Source of the DNA: Istiophorus platypterus
Lineage: Eukaryota; Chordata; Actinopteri; Istiophoriformes; Istiophoridae
Assembly: GCA_016859345.1 (NCBI GenBank)
Contig: CM029116.1
Coordinates: 7,469,143-7,533,142, forward strand
Length of the DNA: 64,000 nt
Reading direction: 5' to 3'
Below are positions 41,101 to 53,100 of this stretch, piece after piece; position 1 is the stretch's first letter, and each line of letters begins with the position of its first letter. A program made the position numbers and the translations under genes. The notes beneath the pieces are model-generated. The model was given only the letters and a program-made list of their open reading frames with translations. It made no database searches and had not been told where the DNA came from.

Positions 41101-44100
41101 AGCCCCTGCAGGTCTGACATCATTAATCCATACCTTCTAATTAATGTGGGTTCTGTGATGCCAGGGGGACTCCACATTATTCAACTCTAAATATATAAAC
41201 TGCCTGTGTGGTAGAGTGCCAACTCTCTCTGAGATCACCTCTGACTGTTTCATCAAGGGAACCCACAGGCTTTTTTTTAGCACATTATAACAAATGAATA
41301 TTCTTATGTAAATGGAATTCATCACAGCAGTACGATTCATCCAAAGTTCAACTCAAACCGAAGATAAAAAGGTTGTCTTCTTTGATTATTAAATTTTTAA
41401 GATTTAGATACCTCTTTTCCCCTTGATTAAACCTCATACGAATATGTCAAGGTGTTTTCAGCAACATATCTTATTTGAAATTTACCTTTCATTGTGCCCC
41501 ATGCTGCACATAATGAAGTATTTATCTGAACCACACTGAGTCAATAGGCAAGAGTCTCACCGCAAAACTGTACCACAGAGTCTAGAGTAGTGTATAAAAA
41601 TAAGGATACCCAGGCAGTAACTGGAAACTGCTTAGCATCCCTCTGCCACATCAATGAAACTAGAAAACACTACTCAGCTTTTATTTCTCTGCTTCCTGGA
41701 AATACAGGATATGGTCATTGTTCTGTGGTGCAATTACAAAACCTGCAGGAAAAATAGTCTGTTTTATGATGGATAGCCACTTCCACCCCTTGTGCATTTC
41801 ATGTTCAATGCTGTTACTCAGTGCTGTTGTTTATTTTATTGTTAGATGCCTTATTTAGGCACCATACGCAGTCTTAACTTTAGAATGATACAGATGTGTT
41901 CACATTTTTGTCTTTGTGCCACAGTGCTCACAGACAGACCGCCACCCATTATTCGCCAAGGCCCATCCAATCAGACACTGGGGATGGACAGTGTGGCACT
42001 GTTGAAGTGCCAGGCATCAGGAGACCCCATCCCCTCCATCAGCTGGCTGAAGGATGGGCTCAGTCTGCTGGGAAAGGACCCTCGCATGTCTCTGCAGGAG
42101 CTGGGTAGCCTGCAAATCAAAAACATCAAGGTGAAGGATTTCATTGGTCTCTTGGTCACTTTTGGTTTTCCTTTGTTGTTGTCACTAATGTTTATACACC
42201 AATATAGCTTTATATGGTAGTGCAAAAGTACCGTATTCAACAGTATTGTATACAACATTTACAGAATATATTATTGTATAGCTTAACTACAGCTTTGATG
42301 AGCAAGAGGTACCATAATGCCTTAAAGAGATGAATTGACAGCATTGATTTTTTTTTAATTGTTTGATAGCCTCACTTAGTGGCATGGCAGGGCTCAGCTG
42401 TGCAGGGTTGGATGGACTCCAGCTATGGGATAGAAACATGTATGCACTTAGAAGATATATACACATGCGTGTACGCACGTACACATTTAGACTAGATTAA
42501 ATTTAAAAGGCTCACATCTTCTTTTCTGCACTCCGCGGCCTCAGTGGAATATCTATTATGCTTGACAAAGCTGCCGACCACTGACATGTTATTTAATAAA
42601 TGGAAGGAAGGCACACAGACAAAAACCAACAAACAACCAAAGTTCCTAAGAGGAATGGAGAGTCAAGCCAGCTGTCATCGGTCCAGGGGGCTCCAGCAGC
42701 TCACCATAAATTAATTAGCCTGGCTTTGTTGTGGTCGGCAGGACAGTAGAGAAATAAGGAGTGGGAGTAGAAAAGTGATGGAAGGGTGGTGAGTAGAAAA
42801 TGGAATTCATTAGGAAATTAATGTCAGCACTTTGAGGCACTCACATATGACACACAATTTGGCCAGCAGAAGGCTAGCTTGTGAAGTCGCTCCATCACTT
42901 TTAAGTGTTTCAGCAATAAAAAGATCACATGTATTCAGTCATCACTCCTGCTCTCAGAATGTGTGAAATAAAATGGTCCTTTCACTGAAACTGTGAGTAC
43001 AGTACTCATCCAGCTGTTTGTGTGTGTGTGTGTGTGTGTATGTATATGTTTTTAACTTATATATGCATGTGTATTCTACTGTGTATCAGCTTTCAGACTC
43101 TGGGATCTACACATGTGTGGCTACCAGCTCCAGCGGTGAAACATCATGGAGCGCTTTCTTGGAAGTGAAAGGTACAAGATGGGGTTAATGATTCCATATA
43201 TTTTATGTACAGAAAAAAGACAAATGTTTTTCTATTTGTCTGTTACAGTTTTTGTTAGAGAATGTGGCCTTTTTCTGTCTCCTTCTCGCCATCCATCCAG
43301 AATCCGGTGGAGTGATGGTCACGAAGAACCATGATGAGAATGAGCTCCCAGGCCCACCATCTAAACCTCAGGTCACTGATGTCACCAAGAACAGTGTGTC
43401 CTTGTCCTGGCAGCCTGGAATGGCTGGAGCATCACCTGTGTCCTCCTATGTCATCGAAGCCTTCAGGTTTGTAATAGCAGTAACCTCCATCCCTTGCTCA
43501 CAGTAGCCAGTAGCCCTGGAATGTTACAAAATGCAAGAATGAAAATAATATTACTCTCTTTACGCCTTTGTATTGATTTTTATTTTTTTCTTTTACATTC
43601 CCTACATTGTACTACATAAATATCATAGGAAGAAATTGTGCAATAACCTTCTTCTCTTTGATTCTTCTCTTCTTCTCCCCCTGACAGTCAATCAGTGAGC
43701 AACAGCTGGCAAACTGTGGCAGATCATGTCAAAACAACCCAGTTTACTGTCAAAGGTCTCCGTCCCAACACCATCTACCTGTTCATGGTCCGTGCAGTCA
43801 ACAGCCAGGGCCTGAGTGATCCAAGCCCCATGTCTGATCCTGTCAGAACACAAGGTGACTTACATTAACCTTAATATGATCATTTTTTCTTTATTTTGAC
43901 AATGTTTATCAGATGCATGTACAGTTATTTCAGAGCCTGTCATAATCACTCTCACTGTTTGTATATATTTTTTATTTATTTATTTTTCTTTTTTTTTGCT
44001 GAGTATAATTTCTGTTTTAACTGATAGGGTAAGGTCACTGTGCACCAATTTAAAGTGCGATAATATCAGCCCCTCTCAGCAATCCACAGTGAAAAGCTTC

Positions 44101-47100
44101 ACTGAAATACTGCAGAATTTTCCAGAGGTCAAAGTCTCTATCTCAGGCCAGCTCATTAAGTCTACACTTAAGTAATTATGTAAAATAACCATGTCTACTT
44201 TTGGAAGGCCTAACTGAGTTAGTGCTATCCCTGCTATGTTAATGATCATAACAGGAGAAAATGACTGCCTCGGAACCCAAAGAAGATTTGATTATGGTAC
44301 CGGACAGACCACAGTCTCCGGATTACACTGATATGATAAGTCCATAGCAAATAAAAAACAAAAAAGCAACTTGTGGCGAGCCTCTGTCAAATGCAAGGCA
44401 GGATTATGTTAACAAAAAAAAAAAAAAAATGGGGTCAGTTGGAATTGCAGCATGTCTCTCTCTCATGCTGAGGTGAAGGTCTTGAGATGACATATAGACT
44501 TGTTTATTAAAAATGACATGCATTGATGACAAATTGATTTTTCACTTCTTTCTAACTGTGTTTGGCCTGTCTTGCCCTATTAGTGTGGCCTGTGATTCAT
44601 GATGGTGTTGGGTTGTCCGAGTGAAGCTCTTCTGAAATATAATTTCCTCTAGTTTTTTGGTTTTTTGCTTTCCTTCAGTGTATAATTCAAAATTTGACTT
44701 CCTTCAACCACAGTCAGTATTACATACACTGGATTTTTTTATTGCTTGTTACTTGAAACAAAGGCATGAGCAAAATGGGAAATGAGCTGGAAAATAGTTT
44801 CATAGTTTCCACCTTCCATTTGCTATGTGTGGGGGTCGCGCTCTCATTGGTTGACATGGTTGTTCAATCCGGTCCCAATAAGCACAGAGAAGTCACACAT
44901 CTATAGAACCTTGTTAACCCAAGTCTCACTCCTTTTCTCCAAATTGGAAGCATGTCTTGATAAAAAATTAAATGAAGTAATTGTAATGCAAATGTAGTTG
45001 CTCCTTTTCAAAAGAGGAGCTGAGTTAACTGTGAAAACTAAGTTGAATCAAGTGGGAAACATTTTCTTTTGGGCCCTTCCTTATTTTTTCCGTTTTTCTC
45101 ACATTTCTTTCTTGGTCTCTCACAGATATAAGTCCTCCAGCTCAGGGTGTCGACCACAGGCACGTGCAGAAGGAACTTGGCGAGGTTATAGTTCGGTTAC
45201 ACAACCCAGTTGTCCTGAGTCCCACAACCATTCAGGTCACATGGACGGTAAGTGCAGGTTGTCATTTTGCATACGTAATACAACTATATTCAACTGACAC
45301 TACACTTGTATGAAGCACATCAATTTCATTAATTTAGTCTTTACACTGGAAGAATTCACATTAGATGTATGAAATTGGTAGGTTTATCTGTGGTTTTCTT
45401 ATCTCTCTGCATTCCTTTACAGCTTTGATTTTGCAAAATTGAGTCATAAAGTCAAGATAGTTGATGTTAACATAAGATCCCTCTTTGAAGCCAAAAAGGT
45501 GATGCTTGAGGCTACCATTTGTTTTATGTCAGAAAATTTTAGTCAGGTTGTTCCTTAAGCCTTTGAAATATTGTAATCGGTGGCTTAAAAGTAACCGAAC
45601 ATCAAATAGGTGAAAATTGTTCCGTTTAACTACAGTGAACATAAAAAGAGATGGCAGAGACATCTGGCTCTTCATCAAGCCTCCATGTGTCTTCAGCTGC
45701 TTCCCTCTTAAAACAAAGACTTTGAACAAAAATATTAGATTGAAATTAATGTTTGTTGTTGAACTTTATTTCGTGAATATTATTCCTACTGTTTTCTTAC
45801 AACTCCTCTACCACACATCTGCACAACTTGTGCACATCCCAAATTAGACACTTATGTGTGAAATATGTACAGCTGCAGCCTGGGCTAAAATGTTTTTTGT
45901 TTTCTTATTTTTTGTTTTGTTTAAATTTAATTTTGTGGTAATGGGGACAAAAAGGCCACTTATATTCTTCAAAGCAGAGGTGTTTTTACAGAATATGTCC
46001 TGGTTTCTTCTGATTTCTTCTGGTTTCTTCATAAATCACTCAGGTGCAGGTGTTTACAATATACACCCTTCACTCAGTGGCATGGGGTGCCTGTTTCCAT
46101 TTTCAAATGAACCACATTAGCAGTTTTCCTGGAGACATGTTTATTGACCTCTATAATAAGTCTCACCCCAAGACTAATTTAATGCTAAAGCAATGCTTTA
46201 TGATTGTGATGTACAATCAACACAAAACATGGCTACCTAATCAATCAGGGGCCCTTTCAGTAAACAGAGGGACCACTCTCAGAGCTTTTCTATTCCCAAA
46301 TCATTCCATTAATAAAAGCCACGCACCAAGCAGCGAATCCATTTTGCTGATTTACTCGGGCTACGCTGGTGAAAAAAAGCTGCTTAATATCCCACTTGAA
46401 AGCCATGCACACTTCTTCTACTGTTAACAAGCCATTACAATGAGTTATGCACCCGCTCCTCCTCTGCATAAATTCAGCTTTTTCTGTCTAGCTAAATGGG
46501 CCCACATTTTAAGTGAGGGGTCCTTTGTGGGTTGCAGGGGCTATCACACTTCCAGTCTCTCCGTCTTTTCTATGGGACAGATCCTCCGTTATCACCTCTG
46601 CTGTGTATTCTCCTCATGTCCCCAGGGTGTCTGTATTGGCTGCTGCATAACATTCTCATACTCACAGCCTATATTAGATGTGATGGGACCTGCTTTCCGG
46701 TGCTACCAGTTAGTATTTATGATACATATGGGACATACATACTGTATGTCCTTTAGTTGGCATTAGAAAGAGTTTTTTTAAAGAAGGAGGAACCAGGAAG
46801 CTGTGTATGTGAGGTAATGTCAGTGTTTTAATTGAGCTAAATGTGACATAGCTGGTGACAAAAGGTCAATTAGATAACTAACAGCGTCTTGTCTGTCATG
46901 CATGCACTCCTGTGCGATAAAAGTACATCGCAGAAAAACATCCTTTTGTATTATCTAGTGGCTGGCCCAGATAACATCTGCCAATCCCCTCTGCGTGGTT
47001 CTTTCTGGCACTGAAACACAATATTAATCGTGTCTTCATTCACTTTCTCAGGTGGATCGTCAGTCTCAGTTCATCCAGGGTTACAGAGTTCTGTACAGGC

Positions 47101-50100
47101 AGACATCAGGTCTGCCTTCCCCTGGACCCTGGCAGCAACAGGATGTGAAGGTCCCCTCTGAGCGCAGTGTCATCCTCTCTGCACTCAAGAAGGGAATTGT
47201 GTATGAGATCAAGGTCCGGCCTTATTTTAACGAGTTTCAAGGCATGGACAGTGAATCCAGGACAGCACGGACGACTGAGGAAGGTACAGAGATAAATTGC
47301 TGAATTTTTTAGATTATATCAGTAGCAGTACAAAATACTGAGTCCAACTGTGGTTTTTTCTGTGCAAATGTGGGATGACGTGTGACACATGACCCAATAG
47401 GCTGCTTTCATGTTGGTTTTTGTCATAATATCACATTTGATGCTGAGAACTGCGAGTATATGTGAGAATGCACGTGTATGTGCATGGATGTTTGTGCCTG
47501 TCTGTCTGACCTTCCTGCTGTGCTTTTTTGTTTATGATTGGTGGTGTTACTGCCAAACTTCTTTTAATCCATGACCCAGCAGCCACGGGCCTGAGCTGTG
47601 ATTGGACACAGCAGACACTTCCTCCTGCAAAGATGGATCTGTCGCCCAAAGCTTGATTCATACAGACTCTGACAAGGCCCCAGAGCAGTGGGGCACAATA
47701 TCCCACACAGACACACAGATGCGCGCACACACACAAACACACACAGGTCTGTGTTTGGATGAATTTGCTGTTTTGACCCATGCCAAAACAGAAATTCATC
47801 CAGTACCATTGCGCCAGCATCACTTCAACCTTCAAGTCTAACTGAAATTAAAATGTGATCTGAAGTAAAGACACACTACAGCACAAAAGGACAAATACAG
47901 ACCCTTTATACTAGAGACAAAGCCCATCTTGCCACAACATATTCAGGCCTGCATGTAGAGGAGACAGCTCACATCCTGTCACACTGACAGGCCCATTTAT
48001 TTTCCCTTTCTCATAGGGACCATATCTCATGTGGCCAGCCAGTGTACTCACTGCTGTAGTGGAACTGCCATCATATTACAGCTTTCCCCAGCACACAGTC
48101 ACACACTAACACACATATACAGTAAACTCTTACATGCGGGCCCACCTCCTCTTCCTACGGCTTCCAAAACCTGCATGTCACAGCTATTACCAATGCTGAT
48201 AATGTTCCCTGCTTCTGCTCTATCTACATCCCAGTCCATCAGAGAGCTTGGCCACTTTCTATTTTTGTCACAAGTCTGCTGCTGTACCTGCTCATAGCTG
48301 ATACACCATCAAACACACAGCTGTAGGCTCCTCAGAGACCTTGGGACCACTGACAAGGGCAGCTATAGACAGGTGACAAATTAAGGGAAATCCATATGAA
48401 GATTCTCATTAAGGTGCTGGGCCCCCACATGCTGCCAGGACAGCTCCAGTGCACATTGGCATTGATTCTACAAGTCTTGGATCTCTACTGGAGGGATGAA
48501 CACCATTCTTCAAAAAAAAAAAAAATTCCTCATTTGGTGCTTTGATTATGGTGGTGGAGAGCACTGTCTAACACATCAGTCCAAAATCTCCCATAGGTGT
48601 TCACATGGATTGAAATCTGGTGAATGCGAAAGCCACAACATATAATTCACATCATTTTCATGTTCATCAAACCATTCAGTGGCCCCTTGTGCCCTATGGT
48701 TGGGGGGCATTGTCATCCCGGACAAAATCAATCCCATCAGGATAGAAATGTTTCATCACAGGATAAAGGTGATCACTGAGGAAAACTCTATCGATCTGCA
48801 GTGACCCCTCCCTCTAAGGGACAAGTGCACCCAAACCATGCGAGCAAAATGTCGCCGACAGCTAAACAGAGTTACTGGATCCCTTCACTGTAGGGGTCAA
48901 GCATTCAGGCCAGTATTGTTCTCTTGTTCTCGCCAAACATGCATTAGACCAATCGTGGAGAATATGGTGAAGAATGAATCATATCACATTTTTTCCCAAC
49001 CCCCGTAGACCAGTGCCTGTGGTTTTTGCACCACTGAACTCTCAATTGTGCATCTGTCTTTGTAATGAGGAGTTTATGCACTGCAATGTTACTAATATCC
49101 TTCTTTATTTAATTATCACCGGTGACATTCTCAGGCACTTGAGGAAGACCGCTAATCTGTTTTTCCTTCCATATAGCACTAACGCACAAGCTTCACGGTC
49201 ATCAGACAAGTGCCATCAAACACCATTTCTAACCCTGTTTACTGAAGTCTTTTCCGTAGATCTGAATGCACATGTCACTTTGGTCCCTGTTGATATTGAC
49301 ACACCAGCCAGCTAAAAAGCCTTGGTGACTTACGCTCCTGCCACCTGTGTACCAACAATGAACCTTCTCTCAAAGTCACTTTTGCCACCTTTCTCTTGCC
49401 ATCTTTATACAAAATCAGAATCAGCTGAGCCCACTCAGCATTTTTATACATTCTGCAGGGATTCATTGAATGTTAATTGCTTAATAGTACCATGCATTGC
49501 ACCTTTGTTGAATTATCTGCATTTACAATCTCCACTCATTTATGTGGGCTTTTCCTTTTATTTGTCACCCATCTGTAGATAGATAGAGAAATCATGGTCA
49601 GAGGGTTATTATTACTTGGGTTGTCCATTGGCTAAGACAATTACAGAATCCCCAGAACAGGTCTTCACCGTTGCAGGATTTCAGTATGCTCAGTACTTAA
49701 ATGCCATGTCCATCTCCCTCATCCGTTTTTGATACATTCTCTCACTCTCCATCTAGACAGTCAAATTAAGGCTGATAAATTGACTCTGGTTGCCATCCGA
49801 TTTCGACTGAGTGATTGTCTAAGAAGTCACAAAGTCACCTTTTATTTAGGTAAAAGGGAAATCAGTAATGCTTGTCTGAAAGTTCATTTGTAGTGGACTA
49901 GTCTTCATCCATGTTGATGGGGAAAGTCCATAGCTTTCCTCCTACACCAACCACTGTTTTACATTAGCGATTGACATCATTTCTTTGGTATGGTTTTTTT
50001 TTTTTTATTCTGTCATCATGCACCACACTGCATGAATGACTAGAGGTCACATTCTTGCCTTCCATACATCACTCTGCTAATGGCTCTATTAGCACAGCCT

Positions 50101-53100
50101 ACGAGGACTCTAATGAAAAATGTGTATTGTTTAGCACAAATATGCATGCTAATAAGCTGCTAAATCATTCATAACATTAACTTTGAACGACATTGTCTCT
50201 GATGGCTGCCACGCACCAGTCCACTGCTTTGTCACCTGGATGTAATTCAGCATTGGAGAGCCCTGACCATGATGGTTGATCAGATGTTCCCTTGGTAGAT
50301 TGCTTCTAATCTCGCCAAGGTGTTGGGTTCATCATCGGACACATTCATCTTCCACCATGCCAGGGCCTTCTTGCTCTCTGGGGGCCTGTGTGGCCAATCG
50401 CGCTGAGGGATGAGCACAGATTTACAGGGTGACACGTGCCATTTTGGATGGAGGCGAGGTGAGGGAGAGGCAGCTCAGGAGTAATTGACCTGTCAGTATT
50501 CCGCTGTGGTGCTGTTCCCCTGCCAGCCACTGCGGAAATGAGAAAACATTATTTTTAAAACGTTATTACCAGTTGGGCCAACTGTTATTTATTTTTCCTC
50601 TGTTACCCCTTGTGGGGTCAGAAGATTGTTGCCATCAGAATAACAACATAGTAAGGGTTATGAAAGCTTGGACTTGTCTTGTTTCTATCCACTCTGTGTC
50701 TGCCTGTGGATAGATTCATTTAAATGTTCCTTTCTCTGAAGCTTCCCTCTGATCCTTACCTACTGGCTTTAGTTTCATCTGGCTGATCGATCGAACCAGT
50801 CGATATGTTTACTGAGACCTTGTTTCCTTCCCCTAAAATGTAATTTTTTTCATATTTCCCTCTTGTCGGCACTTCACCCTATAAGCTCGTTGACCCACGT
50901 GCCACCCAGGCTCGGTCAATGCTGGAGTCTTAGCTTCACTGAGAGTTCGTGCCAGGACTTCATTCCACAAATCAATACCAGTATTCTCTGTGCAAATCCA
51001 CCAGGCTGGAGCAGAGGATGAGATATTAAATCATAGTGAAATGTAAAAGATAGGCCCTAGCCATGTCAGACCTGCCCTGGTCTTCATGTAAATCCTCCTC
51101 TAATGAGACATCTTGACAGCCCTCAGCCACCTGTGCCCTCCCAGAAGAATAACATTCCTTGGAAAAGTATGCGTGTGCTTGTGTGTTGTCTGACTCTTGG
51201 TATGTGCATATATCTGAGCTTCCATTCATACACACTCGGATGACCAATACTACTGTGCATCCCAGTATTGTTGTTTCTAAGAATTAAATACTCTGCTGCT
51301 TGAGCTGCAAAGTAATGTATTTGATTGTCAACCTGACTATTTTTTTTGCTTCCTCTTTTAGCTCCCAGTGCCCCTCCTCAGCAGGTAACAGTCTTGACTG
51401 TGGGAAACCAGAACAGCACTTCCATTAGCATCTCCTGGGACCCCCCTCCATCAGACCATCAGAACGGCATCATCCAAGAGTACAGGGTATGTACCAGGAA
51501 GTCAGCATGAATTCCCGTTTAACTTGTGCAAAGCAAAATGGAATCAACCACATCTCTATTTCCCCCCTCTGTGCCTTAGATCTGGTGTCTAGGGAATGAG
51601 ACACGTTTCCATGTAAATAAGACGGTGGATGCAGCCATACGCTCTGTGGTGGTGGGCGGACTGCAGGTGGGAGTGGTGTACCGAGTGGAAGTAGCTGCCA
51701 GCACGAGTGCAGGGGTCGGAGTCAAGAGTGAACCTCAGTCTATTATCATTGGTAAGATTGATTGATAAAATGCACTCACAGCTTTTCAAAATCCAGTTTA
51801 GGTTTTTCCAATGTAAATATCCGTGTTCAGAAAAAAAACTAAACACCTATTTATTTCAGAAAAAATTGTGTGAATATTTTCATTAAATGCTAGGAATTGT
51901 CAAATGGATAATATTTTTAAAATACTACTATTTTGTAATGTTGCCTGACCAACAATGATTTATGTGGAGCTGAGGCAGATTGTGCCTTATGTGACCCATA
52001 ACTGATGGCTTGGCCTGTGGCATGTTCTTATTTCCCCAGTGTCACTCACATAATCCATCTCTCAGAACAGAGCCCCTAGCTTGCAGTTCTAATATGTTGT
52101 GTGTTTGCAAGTCTGTGGATGTTTGAATGGGTGTATGTCTGTGTGGTTACACAGTAATATGAAGATAAAGAGCTTTTATGCAACTTTACATCCATGCACA
52201 TAATAATATGTGAGTTTTTATCTTTATGAGTGGGAACGTTTGTATGTGCTCTGTTTCTTATCATGTTCCAAGAAACAGTGTCAAGCATACCAGTCTGGGT
52301 GAGCCGTGACCGGAGATCAATACAGACCAGGATGCTCTCCTCCTATTTCACATACTGTGTTTTACTGGCAATAGAGTGAATTAGGGGCTGAGCTAAGCAA
52401 ACAACCTGCTCACTTGGGGGTTTATTATAAGCTTTTAGTCTTTGTCTTTTTCAGTCTGCACATTATATTTCATTGCACATCCTTTAGATCTATGTCCTGC
52501 TCCCTTGGTCAATATCTCAGCTGAATTTCATCTGACCTACTTTCTTTTATCTTAATCTAGCCCTAACCCTGTCTTGATGTATCCATACATATTATTTTCT
52601 ACAGTGAGTGGTAAAGTGGAACATTCTCAGGCCCTTCAGTATTACATGGGCAACTGTGTTAACTTTCACCTTGAAGCAGAAAATCATGCACAGCAGCATT
52701 GTTATTTCCTGTTTCCATCCTGTAACTATCCGCCTAGCAACACATTAATGCTGCCTGTTTTTCACTACGCCCTCAGGTAAGGAGTTCCGGGACGTGATTA
52801 TACATGGAAACCGGAACAACAGCATCACAGAGCAGATCACTGATGTGGTGAAACAGCCTGCTTTCATCGCTGGTATCGGAGGCGCCTGCTGGGTCATCCT
52901 CATGGGCTTCAGCATCTGGCTCTACTGGAGGAGAAAGAAGAGAAAGGGCCTGAGCAACTATGCAGGTTGGAATGATCATAGTCACCTATGTAAATTAACA
53001 CTGACACTTTGCTCTTGTGCCTTAGTAAACAATGGAAAATTCTTCTTGTACTCAGCAGATAATTATTGTTTTCTCTATCACAGATATTTTACCACTATAT

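Larger units (their letters stand above)
47284..51361 (+). other. robo2: robo2 intron between FNIII-2 and FNIII-3
   Basis: 4.1 kb. It hosts the Tc1/mariner-type relic (about 48366-49577) and a CA-rich stretch (about 47697-47746). The remainder shows no coding signal. Confidence 0.85.

Noticed and set aside
43090..43096. Alternative acceptor at CTTTCAG (43096) for the Ig5 exon
   Set aside because: Using it removes seven bases and shifts the frame; the upstream AG at 43089 gives the conserved LSDSGIYTC reading.
47431..47835. 134-codon open frame on the minus strand
   Set aside because: It overlaps a CA-rich stretch and has no recognisable domain or splice context.
49845..49860. TTTATTTAG followed by GTAAAA as a recursive splice site
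   Set aside because: The pyrimidine tract is short and the donor part is weak; it is less convincing than the sites at 52776 and 60037.
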